Shown: positions 32,439 through 44,639 of the stretch, one piece after another
Numbering within the stretch: the stretch's first letter is position 1
Layout: the number at the start of each line of letters is the position of its first letter
Source of the DNA: Pyrus communis
Lineage: Eukaryota; Streptophyta; Magnoliopsida; Rosales; Rosaceae
Length of the DNA: 64,000 nucleotides
NCBI RefSeq assembly: GCF_963583255.1
Contig: NC_084811.1
Coordinates: 20,851,742-20,915,741 of the forward strand
Direction of reading: 5' to 3'
The notes under the pieces: generated by a model
Told to the model about the DNA's origin: nothing
The model's input: only the letters and a program-made list of their open reading frames with translations
Databases searched by the model: none
Made by a program: the position numbers and the translations under genes

Positions 32439-34400
32439 TCAGTCGACTACAGCAAGAGTTTGATACTCTTTCTCGCCAATAGCTAGTTCCATGAGATGGT
32501 GAGGGCGAAAATCCCCACCATTTTCCAAGAAGTATTTGACCAAATTTTTGGAGTCACCACGCAACACCGTCACCCCTCTATGAGGAAAGTCAAAGGATAG
32601 AGAACCATACCCCCACCCAACATCCCAAAACACAATATGTGGCACCGCATCATTCCCATACCCCTTGTCCTCAAACATTCTCCGTACGGTCTCATACAGA
32701 GTATCGTAGCCCTTCCAATCATAGCCTGCGCAGTCGGTGAACAGAAACAGCTTCTTGATCATCTGCTCTGGCTTCAAATTCTCCTTGACAGCCACGTCCA
32801 AGATCGCATCAAACACCATTTGAAAATCAATACATATGACACCGTCTGTTCTCCTCCCCATACTCGTCAGAAAGGACAACTTGGACTTAACATTGTCGAG
32901 GCCTTGAATGGAATGCAGCTGGGGCAAAGAATGAATGCCGCGGGAATCAGGCAGACAGAAATTCATCACCTTTCCGTTCCATGGCGCTTCACTCAGTTCA
33001 TACACCAAAAGTCCCAAATTCAGACTACTAGACTCGGACCAGCTGTTGTCACATACGGCCCAGGCGTTTTTGAATTTGCCCCCCTCCTTGAGCTTTTGCA
33101 CCATTGACTTCCACTGAAGCTCTGCCGCTTCCCCAACATTGCCATCTTCCAGATGGCGGAGGATGTCATATGGAAGCAAAGCGTCGGGCTTTATTATTGT
33201 TGTTGCTGCTTTCACCTCCTCCAAGTACGTCTTCACCTCGCAGCGCTCCCACCTGGCAAATTCATGTTGACGATCAGAGTAGTTTTTCAAGGGCGCCAAA
33301 ACCTCCTTCCTCAGCCGCTCCCACTCCCACCATACATCTGATTCGGGGGCGAAAAGCCTCCTCGCAGTGCTTTCTTCCAGCGAAATGGAGCGCCTCTTAT
33401 GTGCCTGCCAGGGGTTCTCCGTAAGTAAACAATCTATAGCCCAAGAAATGCGAAGATCATGATAAGCATGAGCATCAAGAGAACCGCGTTTAGCAGTGTA
33501 GTCGGTATCATCCTCAATATCGTCATCATAATCACACGGCTTGAGCTCGAGCTTGTTCTGCTTCAATTTTTCAAGATCTGACTTCAACCGCTCCGCAAAA
33601 GCATCCATACCCCGGTCGTGCAACAGCCTGTAAGTCGGGTCGTGGGCGTACCGATCAGCATGAGAATTCGGATTCTCGCGTTGAAGTAACTCCTCCACTG
33701 TATGATCCAGCTGATCCTGGGGAGGAACGAGGAGGCCGTACAGAACGTCGAGCAGGCTGAACAAAGGACCGAAGGAGTCGGCAAGAGAGCCGAAGTTGCG
33801 TAACAGAGTGTTGGGGTGGTTGTGGTGGAGCCAAACAGCTGCGAATTCTAAAGCTTCACTGTACCGTTTCGATCCGTCGATATCGCAGTGAGAGAGGTTG
33901 AAGATGAGCTTGAGAGTGATGAGAGGATCGTGGGACCAGGCCAAGGGGAGCTGTTGACGCAGATAGTGAAACATTTTGGTGTGATACTCCTCCTCCGTCT
34001 CCTGTTGCTCCTCCCGGTAATCGCTGGGTAGTTGTGTGACGTTGAAAAACAGATCGAGGCAGGGGTCGCCGTACGCCTTAAAAACCTTGTTATTCTTGTT
34101 ATTTTCCTTCTCCAGAATCTCCATGTCCACGTCGACAGCAGCAGCCGCCGAAACCGAATCGGAAGCAGCCATTGCTCTTCTTCTTCTTCTTGTCCACGTC
34201 GGGATTATTGGGAGAACCGAATGTCGGGATTGACGAGCCATTGAAATAGTTGTTGGAATTGTTGTTGACCTTGTGGGTGTAGTGAGGACAAGGAGGTTTC
34301 GGGCTGCTCTAGTCGGAACAGCAGCCGTCGTCAAGCACCCTTGCGGTGGCGGCGGCAGGAGCAGTGGCGGTTTCTTGATCTGAATCATCGTATTTCTCAA
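32439..34400 (-). CDS. DUF2828 (vWA-like) protein, paralog A
   Basis: Intronless frame of 653 residues. From about residue 105 it has the plant DUF2828 signature: GDPCLDLFFNV, then LAWSHDPLITLKLIFNL and a helical, TROVE-like N-terminal domain; an acidic linker (about 295-305); and the C-terminal vWA-like domain with WAVCDNSWS near 450, QMIKKLFLFTDC near 555, and PHIVFWD near 600, ending GVTVLRGDSKNLVKYFLENG and MELAIGEKEYQTLAVVD. CDNSWS keeps D-x-S-x-S, the metal-binding MIDAS motif. Function of the family is unknown. The first ATG is used; Met77 (MAASDSV) is an alternative start, since the 76 residues before it are low in complexity and the adjacent frame is also open. No signal peptide. Core promoter at 34571-34576. 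Identity to paralog B is roughly nine in ten residues by eye. Confidence 0.85.
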   Translation of the reverse strand: MRNTMIQIKKPPLLLPPPPQGCLTTAAVPTRAARNLLVLTTPTRSTTIPTTISMARQSRHSVLPIIPTWTRRRRRAMAASDSVSAAAAVDVDMEILEKENNKNNKVFKAYGDPCLDLFFNVTQLPSDYREEQQETEEEYHTKMFHYLRQQLPLAWSHDPLITLKLIFNLSHCDIDGSKRYSEALEFAAVWLHHNHPNTLLRNFGSLADSFGPLFSLLDVLYGLLVPPQDQLDHTVEELLQRENPNSHADRYAHDPTYRLLHDRGMDAFAERLKSDLEKLKQNKLELKPCDYDDDIEDDTDYTAKRGSLDAHAYHDLRISWAIDCLLTENPWQAHKRRSISLEESTARRLFAPESDVWWEWERLRKEVLAPLKNYSDRQHEFARWERCEVKTYLEEVKAATTIIKPDALLPYDILRHLEDGNVGEAAELQWKSMVQKLKEGGKFKNAWAVCDNSWSESSSLNLGLLVYELSEAPWNGKVMNFCLPDSRGIHSLPQLHSIQGLDNVKSKLSFLTSMGRRTDGVICIDFQMVFDAILDVAVKENLKPEQMIKKLFLFTDCAGYDWKGYDTLYETVRRMFEDKGYGNDAVPHIVFWDVGWGYGSLSFDFPHRGVTVLRGDSKNLVKYFLENGGDFRPHHLMELAIGEKEYQTLAVVD

Positions 34401-34570
34401 ACCCTAACCCTAATTCAAATTGAAAACAACGGTAGCTGGCAAGTGGTTGGAGTTTGGAAGATGAAACTGTTTCCTTGTGGGAGGAGAAGAAAACGACTTG
34501 ACGACTCAAGGACTCTGTCTTCGTCTCTGGAGAAGGAGTAGGTGCTTGCTTGGAGTTCCTTTTCAAGTAC

Positions 34571-34576
34571 TTTATA
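34571..34576 (-). promoter_or_regulatory. TATA box of paralog A
   Basis: TATAAA on the minus strand within GGCCCAGTATAAAGTACTTG, about 170 bases upstream of the first ATG. The same block precedes paralog B at the same distance, where it reads TATAAG (one A fewer). Conservation between copies supports a shared promoter. Confidence 0.65.
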
Positions 34577-34629
34577 CTGGGCCACCCTCTAGAGACGTAG
34601 CAATCACGGTGGTCCAACGTTTTGGTCAA

Positions 34630-37439
34630 TCGGTTGGATTTATTTAATGAATGATTACGTACAATATCGGTTTTAGATTCTGCAAGGATTCCGCTAGATA
34701 CATAAAATTAGAGTATTGATAAACCCTAAACCCTACAGTGTAATCAGAGTTTTTTTGTCTCTTAACTAAATATGTATGACTATATTAATTTATAAATTTG
34801 GTTATAATGTGTTGCAATGATCAAATTTTCGTCACTTAATTTGTAACTTAAATTCTTTAAATATAAGTTTTAACGAAAGTGTTACCATATTATGACGTGT
34901 TTAATATAAAAAGTAAAATTCAATTAGGTTAAAATCGAGAAATGAATGCATTAATATATGTACCACACTAGATGATATGATTAGGAAAATATAGGCTTGA
35001 ATTGGTGATTCCAACATAGAATCTAAAGGGTATAGGTATTTTGCTCTTTACTTGGGTGCCAAGGATTTTCCTTTCCTACACGGGCTACATGCAAGTACCA
35101 GTACCAGTACCAGCTCCTGCACGAGATTAAATCGGCAATTTTCTTGAATTTTTTTATTATTTATCTTATGAAACACTTTTATCTTTTATGAAAGCCAAAC
35201 GAGACAAAACTTGGGCACCGTCCGGGTATATCATAATGACATGGACCTGCTCCGCCCATTACATGGACTCGCCCGGCCAATTACATAAACCTTGCCCCGC
35301 CAATTACATGGATCTGCTTTACCCAAAAAGAAAATTACATTGATCTGCCCTGCCTCACTCCGCTTATTGTTTATAAAATTTGGACCCGTCCCCGAAATGG
35401 TTGGACCTGCCATCCCCGCTGGTCCAAGACTGGTTAGCCCTCTGCTAGTATCATTAATTTGATTTGAAAAATAAGAATAATTAAGATCTCTCAATGAAAT
35501 ATGTAGACAATTTTGGATACTAATCAGCATTATTATGATATCTACATTATCAATAGTACAATAAACATGTATTTTTAAATACGGGGTCATTATAAAAGAA
35601 AGAACAATATTTGGCTACTCAAAGATGAGTAGAAACTCCTACTCAAATTTTTTTGTATTCGAATCATGGAAATTTGTGCTTATGACAAGAACCATAAATA
35701 TTATGAATCACACTGTAAATATCATCTCTACAAAAAAATGAATTAAAACTAAAGTCGTTTAGTCAATTTATTCTAGCAAATACATAGATGGTTCGCAATG
35801 TTATTACCAATTCCGTTCATTTGCTGTTATACAGTTCGACGACTAAACGACCTTAGTTTTAATTGAATTTTTGTAGAGGCAATATTTATAAAGTCATTTA
35901 TAATATGAACGATTCTGATTATAAATATGAAGTTCTAAGAATAGGCAAAGAACAGTTTTGAGTAGGAACTCCTACCCATCTTTTGAGTAACTAAATATTG
36001 TTCTAAAAGAAAAGGTTGTTGCTCTGAAAATGTTATGTGTTTTTTTAAAATTTTTATTCAATAATATATTTACACTAAGGTGGTGGGGTTAGTAAATTGG
36101 TTGAGAAATTATTCTTGAAGTTTGAATATATTATCTCTCACAAGTAATGAAAAATATCATTAGATTGTTATACAAGTGGCAGTCATGAAAATTAATTTAG
36201 GGATAGGACCTCGAGACATACATTTTGACACATGTTTTTGTGGCTCTCATTCCGTAACTTTTTTTAAGGTCTAAACCGTCTATATTTCAATTCATCATCC
36301 ATAGATCATCCTTACAAAAAAATGGGCAATCCCAAAAGTATTAACACATTCATCTGTAGCAAATAAAATCGACAAATACAATTCTACAAAAAATACGCTT
36401 AATTTAATCTAACGGTCATATGACTCTGAATTTGATGATTTGGTAAAAATAGTCCTTGAAAAGAACTAAAAGATTAACGATTGACTTGTTAAAATATATT
36501 ACGGAATGAATCTTATAAAATATTTGTCAAAAGTACGTCCCCGAATTTTAAGCTATTTATTTATTACATTTTTTATGATGCCTCTAAAAGTACTGTGGCG
36601 TGGAGTCCCATCCATTAGCTGGATCATTGGGAGTCTGATTATTCACTCTAATAACAGTGGAGAATGACCTCGTAACTTTTCCATGTGGGGTCTGCTTTTG
36701 GGTTTAAGAACCATGTGGGGTTTGCCTTTGGGATCACTTAATCGTGTCTGTTTATCGTGCGGCCAGTTTTCATTAAGTACTATTTATATTTGAATTTTAA
36801 ATTTTAAATTTTAAATGATTTCTGACTGCACGATATATAGTGAACGGACATGATTGCATGATCACTAGACTAGGATCCCTAGGGAATGGATCCGGCGAGG
36901 ATCCTGGTTCTAAGAGATTACGTAGAGGTATGGCAAGTTGGAAGTATAATTATCTCCCCCTTTTTAGTACTGGTTTAATACTGAGGTACTTTTATAATTA
37001 CCGCTTAAAAACAATTTATTTTCACAGTTTGGGGTGAAAAAAAGCTAAAAACGTGATGCAACGAAAATGAACTTATTCTCACAGCACAGCAGAAACAGTT
37101 TTTTTTTTTTCAAAGCACAGCAATACTAAACTAGCCCTTATTATTATTCTTTTTCATCTCCTCCTTCCACGCTCTTCTTTTTATCTTATTTTTTATATAA
37201 AAAGTTTAAACAATATGTAGATGTGGAGTAATCGTAACCGTTTGAATAGGAGATGATAAAAGAGAAAAGAGATTAGGATGAGAGAGAATCATACTCCGTC
37301 AAATTTCCTAAAATAAAAAGAATGGCAGGTTGCTGTCATAGTCAAGAAATGAAAGCATTGAGAGCAAAAACAGAAATAATAATAATAATTCAAGAATTGA
37401 GAGCATTTTTACCTATTTTAGTGGATTTGAAATGGATTG
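34630..37439. other. Upstream flank of paralog A; shared inverted duplication with B
   Basis: From 34600 to about 36660 this is the reverse complement of 57304-61400, allowing for insertions in each copy. 36660-37439 is unique and AT-rich, with an AAATTTT run at about 36791-36815. No gene is seen. Confidence 0.7.
35601..36004. mobile_element. Foldback MITE, 404 bp, present only in copy A
   Basis: TIRs of about 48 bases (left AGAACAATATTTGGCTACTC, right its near-exact inverse) and further internal inverted repeats (AACTAAAGTCGTTTAGTC and its inverse at about 35746 and 35845), so almost the whole element folds on itself. AAAAGAA flanks both sides (35594-35600 and 36005-36011). The duplicate region in copy B lacks it. 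Confidence 0.8.
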
Positions 37440-38675
37440 TTATATTAATTTGTATTTTTTGCTAACTACACTCAACATACTTAATTGAATTTCCAATTTC
37501 CGAAGTGAAGCTTGAGTAGTCTGAGTAGCAGCTTGTGTTTGTTGCTGGAAAGTCTGGGTGCTTTGTTGAAACGCAAGCTGACTTTGTGCAAGGGCAGCTA
37601 TGCTATCCTCCAAAGACGACCTCTTCAGTTCGGAGAATCCTGGAGCAGTCCCTTGAAGTTGTGTGTTCCCTTGTGAAGGATTCAATACATTCCGCTGATT
37701 TGCACAACTAAAATTAGGGTGATCCCGCCAACCTGGATTATATGTATTTGAATATGGATTGTTCTTTGCAGAGTACCCTCCTTGGCCAACAAAATTAACT
37801 TGCACTTGATCCGAAAATGAAGTCATCGGACACAAATTTGTAGCATGATCATTTTTAGAACAGATTGCACATACATCAGACGTAGAAGCTTTTTGAGAAC
37901 TTTGAGGCGACAAGGCTTGATAAGTGCTGCAATATTTCATGGCAGCCATCTCAGCTTGTATACCATCATTAGCATTTATTGCATATGCGCCCCTTTTAGC
38001 CTGACGTCCCCGTGCATTAAATTGTTGCGAGTTCTCTGCAAGTTCCTCGTACATTCCAGTAGCTTCCTCGTCACTCATCTTCATTAACATGCCATTGCAA
38101 GCGGAATCCACAATGGCTTTATTCGAATCATTTAATCCTTCATAAAATGCTTGTACCTGTTCATCTCCGGGCAAATTGTGATTCGGACAATTGATAAGCA
38201 ATTTATTAAAGTGATCCCACGCCTCATGGAATGAGTCGCCATCTCTTTGAACAAAGGATTGAATCTCTCCTTTCAATTGTTTTTTCTTGTGCGCAGGGAA
38301 GAACTTCTTTATGAACTGTTTAGCCAATTGTCCCCAAGCAGTGATGGAATTGGCAGGTAATGAACGCAACCACTTTTTGGCATCTCCTTTTAAAGAAAAG
38401 GGGAATAAAAGCAATTTAATCTCATCGGCACTAAGTTCCCTAATGTGCTGCGTTTTGCATATGTCGAAGAACTCTTGAATGTGTGCATAAGGATCTTCTT
38501 TTAGAGATTCTCCATTGAAGTGAGGAAGCATATTGAGCAGTTTAGGAGATAACATACAAGTTCTGTCAATATTAGGTTGGAATGCAATGCACGAGGGCTG
38601 ATCCAAATCCTGGGGGTCAAAAGAATCCCTCATCGGCCTTCTAACCGGCACAATTTCCTGATCTTGCTCGGCCAT
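37440..38675 (-). CDS. Ty3/gypsy gag polyprotein fragment (Athila/Tat-like)
   Basis: 411 residues, uninterrupted. Retrotransposon gag domain at about 60-210 (LPHFNGESLKEDPYAHIQEF, LKGDAKKWLRSLP, FIKKFFPAHKKKQLKGEI, FHEAWDHFNKLLINCPNH) and a CCHC knuckle CAICSKNDHATNLC near 270. It forms the capsid of the element. The start MAEQDQEIVPVRRPMRD is the first Met of the frame and fits the family. The frame continues into unrelated sequence after about 37460 (SVVSKKYKLI), so the natural C-terminus, protease and pol are missing: the element is cut off here. The intact gag frame suggests that the insertion is fairly young. Confidence 0.85.
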   Translation of the reverse strand: MAEQDQEIVPVRRPMRDSFDPQDLDQPSCIAFQPNIDRTCMLSPKLLNMLPHFNGESLKEDPYAHIQEFFDICKTQHIRELSADEIKLLLFPFSLKGDAKKWLRSLPANSITAWGQLAKQFIKKFFPAHKKKQLKGEIQSFVQRDGDSFHEAWDHFNKLLINCPNHNLPGDEQVQAFYEGLNDSNKAIVDSACNGMLMKMSDEEATGMYEELAENSQQFNARGRQAKRGAYAINANDGIQAEMAAMKYCSTYQALSPQSSQKASTSDVCAICSKNDHATNLCPMTSFSDQVQVNFVGQGGYSAKNNPYSNTYNPGWRDHPNFSCANQRNVLNPSQGNTQLQGTAPGFSELKRSSLEDSIAALAQSQLAFQQSTQTFQQQTQAATQTTQASLRKLEIQLSMLSVVSKKYKLI

Positions 38676-39004
38676 CTTTGATTCTTTTCAGAAGTTGGTG
38701 GAGTTTCGAGCACCTCTATTTGAGATAAACGTTTCCGTTGCTAGTTTCGTAAAGTCCGCTCAAGTTCGTGATCAATAGGAATAAGTGCTAGATTGAGTGA
38801 TCGACGTCCTTGCATCTACCAGAATAAAACAAAACTGAACAGTACCTAAAAAAAAAAAACAAACAAAACTTAAGAAAGAAGAACACACGGAAGAAAGGAG
38901 AAAAGAAAAATCACTAACAAATAAAATTCTAAACTAACAATGATAAGCAACAATTAAAGTTTAAATTAGAAAAAGCAATCCCCAGAGCAATGGCATAAAA
39001 AACT

Positions 39005-40330
39005 TGATGTGAATTTAAATTAACCTAATAAATAGATTAATTCAAATCAAATTTACTCGCAAGTGCAAGAATCAGTTGTAGTGGAAATATGTAAATACGA
39101 GATGAATCCACCGGAGTTGTTTTAAGAATTTAATCCTATAACTATTACTTAACAAATTAAAATAAAGATTGGGATTGTAACAAAGAATAATTAAAATTAA
39201 CAATACTCAAACAGAAATAGGATTGAGAACAAATGTAAGAAAACACTAAGGCTTTGATTCCACCACTAATTGTCATACTCTAGTATCCAATTGTCAACTC
39301 ATGAATTATCAAATTAATGAAAACAACTTCCGTACATACGTCCATGGTCAGGGACACATGCCAATAATTTTCTAAAGAGATGTGAATTTTACCGTGGTCA
39401 GGCTTAAACTCAACTATTTCTACAGTTTCTATATCCATGGTTCGGTATACACAAACATATAGAAATCCAATTAAACACAGTGAGAAACAAATTAACCACT
39501 TATTAACTTGGTCACGTCAAACAAATAGCTAATTTTCTAGGAAGCCACACAAATCAATATTCATCTACGATCGGATCAAAATATAAGTTCATGATTCTCA
39601 TTCACAAAGCATCGATAGAATCCAATTCATGATCAGAAATAAATTCATATGCAAATAATTTCAATATCAAAATCCTGGGCTATGGTCAAGCACAAAGAAC
39701 CCAATATCAAAATTGCAATTCAACTAGTGAATGCAAAACTAATCATCAATTTGAAATTCCCAAATTGAACAATCAAATAACTAGAGTAATCATAATTAGG
39801 ACTTCCTCTTAACCTTAGCTAAGAGTTTAGAATCCCATGAACAAAGAATTCATAGTAGTTCTATAGAAAATATGCATAAAATAAAATTGGAAAGAACCCA
39901 ATTGCTGGTGCTCTGCTGCTGCCTTCTCTGTTGCACGCCAGAAAGCCCAGGAGTTGAAGTCCTCCGTTCTTCCCTCCTATTCCGCTTCTCTCCCTCCTTT
40001 TTATCCGTGCCTCTCTGTTCCAAGTTTTCAAAAAAAAAAAAAAAAAGGGAATTCAAATCAAGTTCAGATTCCTCTCTCAAAATATCTCCACCGTCTATTG
40101 GTCTTCAACCTAAGAATAAAATAACATTTAATTAAATGGATGAAGCCAATGTAATTAAAAAGACTAACACGTATAGGATGTATTAAGACCATATTAAGTT
40201 CCCCTTTTATTAATAAGCCTCATAATCCTTATAAATTACAAAACTAAAGCAATTTACTCCAAATAATCAGAATCAAGCACTAATAAATATAAATATAAGG
40301 ATAATAAATGTAATAATTATGTGTCTATCA
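39005..40330 (-). repeat. 5' LTR of the minus-strand Ty3 element (1326 bp)
   Basis: On the minus strand starts TGATAGACACATAATTATT and ends AAATTCACATCA. The right edge is fixed by paralog C, the left edge by the primer site. Contains an A run at about 40030-40045. Only one copy is present. Confidence 0.8.
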
Positions 40331-40611
40331 ATACTGACTACAATGCCAAACACGGTTCTCTTGGTACTCATGCTTATCATGATCTTCGCGTTTCTTGGGC
40401 AATACATTGTTTGCTTACAAAGAACCCCTGGGAGGCTCATAAGGGGCGCTCCATTTCGCTGGAAGAAAGCACTGCGAGGAGGCTTCTCACCCCCAAATCA
40501 AATGTCTCGTGGGAGTGGGAGCGACTGAGGAAGGAGGTTTTGGCACCCTTGAAAAACTACTCTAATCGTCAAAGTTGGTTTGTCAGGTGGGAGCGTTCGA
40601 GGTGAAGAAGT
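40331..40611 (+). pseudogene. DUF2828 paralog C, middle fragment
   Basis: Encodes residues equivalent to about 300-390 of paralogs A and B (NAKHGSLGTHAYHDLRVSWA, RSISLEESTARRL, KEVLAPLKNYSNRQ). It is cut on the left by the minus-strand Ty3 LTR and on the right, at GGTGAAGAAGT, by the Tat element. A 1-base deletion just before the cut (GCGTTCGAGG against GCGCTGTGAGG in B) already shifts the frame. The remainder is at 54719. Confidence 0.92.
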
Positions 40612-40828
40612 TGTTTGGGTTAATATTTGAATAATGGACTTAAATGAAGAAAGGCCCAAGGGTATCAAATTAAAGGGGACTTACCGAAACCCAACATTAC
40701 GCCCAGAAGCAAACTAAGGCCTTTGTAGCCAAGATACAAGCCACGTGCTTACAATTGAAATGACAAGTGATGGAGACCAACCTACTACCAGCTAAAAAGC
40801 ACTTTCCAGTGGCATTCAAGTAAAAAAC
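40612..40828 (+). repeat. Partial 5' LTR of the Tat element
   Basis: TGTTTGGGTTAATATTTG to CATTCAAGTAAAAA matches the first 217 bases of the 3' LTR; after that the two diverge completely. The remainder of the LTR and the primer-binding site appear to be deleted. Confidence 0.85.
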
Positions 40829-41529
40829 ACTCTCCACATGCTTTCAAGTACAAAATACGGGCCATCCTAGTACCTACCAAGGTCAAAAATGACATATTAA
40901 CCAGAAGATCTCATTTCCTTACGAAGATCAACTATACTAGAAAGCCCGACTTCATCTAAAAAGTCAGAAGGGAAAGTAACCAATGAAGACTTACAAGCCA
41001 CCATGGTGCAATTGTTGAAGAGTATGAAGAAAATCTCTCTATAGATTAGGGGAGAAGTAAGCAGGCTTTGTTCCTTAACAGGAAGTTTGCAGAGAATACT
41101 AGATCTGGAATATTCTACCCGTCGAGATGGTCATAGAGATATGGTGAGAGAAGCATTTACTTAAGGAAAAGAAGGATAGGGGAAAGAAGAAAGATGGATA
41201 TGAGATCAGCCAGCCGGTGTTAGAAGAGATTCTGGAAACACAGTTGCCCGACCTATTACTATTCTCACTAGATAGTAGGGGCAAAGCGGGCAAGAAAGAA
41301 AGAAGTATGAAATGCCCCAATTAATTAGAAACTCTAGCAGAAAAGGTGAGCTCACATCTGCGGATAAATCTTCCCCATATAGGCCACCACCTTTGGCTAA
41401 TAAGGGAGGATGAGCCAGATGGAGACAACCTGAACTAAGAAATGAGACTCTCTCGGGCAATGATCGTAGCCCGAAGTGGGAAATTCCTTATTCCTCGCAT
41501 AACAATACTGCCAACCAGCAGCTCAGGGA

Positions 41530-43410
41530 GGAGTTGGTTGAGCTAAGAAGAATGGTGGTTCAGAATGCTCAACCTCAGGCCTGCCTGCTATTCAGGATCA
41601 CCTACCAGAAGCCATATCCCGAGTACATTGATGAACAAAACCCATTTCCCCTTAATTTCAAGATGCCCGCATTCCCAACATTTATTGGAGAATATGGCAA
41701 TGTCTATCTAGAGATCACATCTTCAAGTTCTGTAACCATTGTGTGGCATTTGAAGACAATCCCTACTATAAGTTAAGGTTGTTTAGGAACTCGCTGACTG
41801 GATTAACATCCCAATGGTATTCCTTGTTGCCCCTAATTCTATTGCTAATTGGGGGCAAATGGAGATGGCTTTTCATGAGCAATCCTATAGAGTTGAGCTC
41901 GAGATGACTATCAATGATTTGGTTGAAGTAAAGCAATATGAACATGAGTTTGCAAAAGACTTCATGATGAGATTTAGGAAGACCAGAATGAGGTGCCAAT
42001 TTTCTATTAACCATGCCCAGCTTATATCTATTGCTCAAAAGGCATTAAAACTCCATTTGAGAAATAAGTTTTATGATGTACAATTCAATGAGTTGCAAGA
42101 ATTAGAAATTGCTACCACAAAATACGAGAAGTTGTTGACTGAAGAACAACAAGTGAAGCAGTCATCCAAAGTGCCTCATTTTTATAAAAACAAAGCTACA
42201 ATTCACCAAGTAGAGTTTGGGGAAACAGAGCTTGAAAAAGGTGATGGCCATGGTGGAGAGAGGATTGAAATGTTTGTAGTAGAGATGACTACTTTCTTCA
42301 AACCCTTAATGGTGAAGGGGGTTAATCCAGCCAGTTAAGGATCAAAAAGTAGTAATGAATGATGGATGGATTTGTTCCTATGAAACCACCTAAATACCAT
42401 AGCTACTCATTTAATTTGACCAAAGCCTCTGCGATCTATGAAGAGCTAGTGCGAGCAAGAGTAATTGTGCCCGACAGTACTAAAAAGCTGCCCAAGCCCA
42501 AGGAGTTGAGAGGAAAGAAGTATTGCAAGCTGCATTATACATTTAACCACTCTATAGTCAACTGTGTCCAGTTCAGGGATTGGATATAAGACCTCATAAC
42601 CAAAGGGAAATTACTCTTGGATAAACCACATGCCAATGTGATGATTGATACAGATTCATTCCTAGAGGCCACAATTAATATGATTAACTTAACTTGGGTA
42701 GAAAAGAGGAATGGAAATCCACGTAGGAGGTAAAAGCTGAAAGGTGACCAGTTAACTGACCTACGGAAGGAGCTATTAAGCTGCTCGAAATACCCAAAGC
42801 GGCCATAGTTAATGGGCTGGTTTTGTGTAGTAGGTGCCAATGTGAGTGTGAGCTAGAAGTACCAGCATCATGAGCTATTATTGATCAAGAATTGATCAGA
42901 AGAAAAGAGAAAGAAGAGCAAGAATCGCTAAGAAGCATCATGCGAGCTGCCGAGAAAGAAACATCTAAAAATGTTTTCCAAAGGCTGAGAGGAGATTCTG
43001 AGTCAAAAGGCTTATCCGAGGTCTTCAGGAATTATGAACCCTCGGAAGAAGTGGAGGATAAAGAGGCCAAAATACCAAAATAGGTGGGTGTAAGGCCTTA
43101 CCAACCAAGTTACAACGATGTTAGAATGAAACGAAGAACAAAGAATCCAATATCACCAGTCATTAAGAAAGGTTATGCTCGACTAGGGTGGAAATGGTAT
43201 GTAGTGGGGAAGGACATGAAACTAGTGAAGGAAATAGGAGCTTCTATGATCAGGAGAGTACAGAGACAGCACAAAGCCCATATGAAATCACTTAAAGTCC
43301 CTACTACATCAGAAAACTCTGAAAATGTGAAGTTTGAAAAAAGTGCCTCATGGGGGAAGAAATCAACTTTAATGGAGAAGCAAAAAGGGGGTGGAAAAAG
43401 CCAATAGTAA
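41530..43410 (+). pseudogene. Tat gag, broken
   Basis: Gag domain at 41640-42130: FKMPAFPTFIGEYGN, then SLTGLTSQWYSLLP, MTINDLVEVKQYEHEFAKDF and the MMRFRKTRMRC segment. A Tat-style Cys/His segment KYCKLHYTFNHSIVNC lies near 42518-42565. A lysine-rich linker follows at 42892-43410. Several frameshifts (about 41700, 41780) and stops break it. Confidence 0.8.
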
Positions 43411-43855
43411 GACTGAGGGAGAAGGGGATATGTGCTACAAAATCCTCACCTGGGAAAATATAGGATCTTGAGGAGGGCTCAAGAAGATATAATAATGATG
43501 CTAACCCCAAGGTGGAGTCTATAACCCATATGTTTTGGGATTATTTAGCTCGAGAGAGGAATACCCCCACCTTTGTTGTTCGAAACACAACTAGGGAGAA
43601 TGAAGTGCCCGAATTGATGTTGCCAAAAGAAGCGCAGGCTTGGTTAAATGAATTTACTAACCATATCAGATGAAATAATAAGGACTTACTTGAACCTAGC
43701 AACTTCCACGTAAACATGACATATGTTTTATTTACCATGTTCTGCGCCGAACCTAATCAACCTGCCACAATGGACAGTGATTATTTAGCAACATAATCTA
43801 TGATGGCATATGTTGTGTTGAAGAAACAGGAAAAGGAGAGTCAAGCAGAATAGAG

Positions 43856-44227
43856 TTGCCTGAAGCATCTAAGAATAAGCTTGAGAGAGTATATTTGGAC
43901 AAAATGGTCTTCAGTCGCCTGAGCATGGCCCTAGCTAACCATCTCAAGCCCATATATGTAACTGTTCATCTGGAGGGAGTACCCTTCAAGATGATGTTGA
44001 TTGATGGAGGAGCTACGGTCAATGTACTTCCAGCAAAGCAAATGAAGAAGTTAGGGAAGGGTGAACAGGGTCTCATTCCTATAGATTTGACAGTCTCTAG
44101 CTTTTCTGGAGCCGTCACCAAAACCCAGGGAATATTACCCTTGGAAGTGGACTTGGGGTCCAAGCAAATCATGCTAGCTTTCTTTGTGATGGACTGTAGC
44201 TCCACTTATGAAGCATTGCTTGGTTGA
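43856..44227 (+). pseudogene. Tat aspartic protease
   Basis: Retropepsin-type site FKMMLIDGGATVNVLPAK near residue 40, followed by the hydrophobic ILPLEVDLG region and the flap-like SSTYEALLG. The Tat family uses D-G/T-G here and this copy reads D-G-G. The 123-residue frame is open, but it is isolated from gag and RT by stops, so it is not made as part of a working polyprotein. Confidence 0.75.
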
Positions 44228-44639
44228 GATTGGATATATCAAAGCCTCTCTGTGCCCTCCACCCTGCATCAACAAGTGGCTGTTTACCATGAGGAATGGA
44301 CTAAAGGACCAGGATTTTGTGGAAATGGTGAATCACGACCATTTCTTCCTACATCCAATGTTGCAGAAGCTAGTTTCTACAATCCCAGTGTTGGGATTCT
44401 CTAGTGCTTAGAAGCTGATGAGAATGGCCGCCCAACTTAGGTGATGGCCCAAAAGCTTCTGGAACTAGGATTATTTCTTACAATGGAGGAATGGGATAGA
44501 CCCCATATTGTCCCAACTCCCCAACACCAGTAATGTTAGAACAAAAAAGGAAGGACCAAGTAGTTACAGTTAGGTTTTTAATCAAAAGATTGTTGGTAGA
44601 ACACATAATACCTATCAAGAAGGGATATAAACCAGTCAA

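Larger units (their letters stand above)
37440..40330 (-). mobile_element. 3'-truncated Ty3/gypsy element inserted in paralog C
   Basis: On the minus strand: LTR 40330-39005, a decayed tRNA-Asp-type primer site (about 38998-38975), leader, gag. Pol and the other LTR are gone. The LTR's outer end abuts paralog C in the middle of its acidic linker codons (ATACTGACTAC; paralog B has ATACCGACTAC at 62498), so the insertion and a following deletion removed the 5' part of paralog C. Confidence 0.85.

Noticed and set aside
32637..33424. Plus-strand frames opposite paralog A
   Set aside because: Antisense shadows of a well-supported gene; similar shadows occur opposite paralog B.
35231..35590. 119-residue minus-strand frame
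   Set aside because: Contains degenerate ATTACATGGAYCTGC tandem units and lies in the duplicated non-coding flank; the equivalent in B is broken by a SINE.
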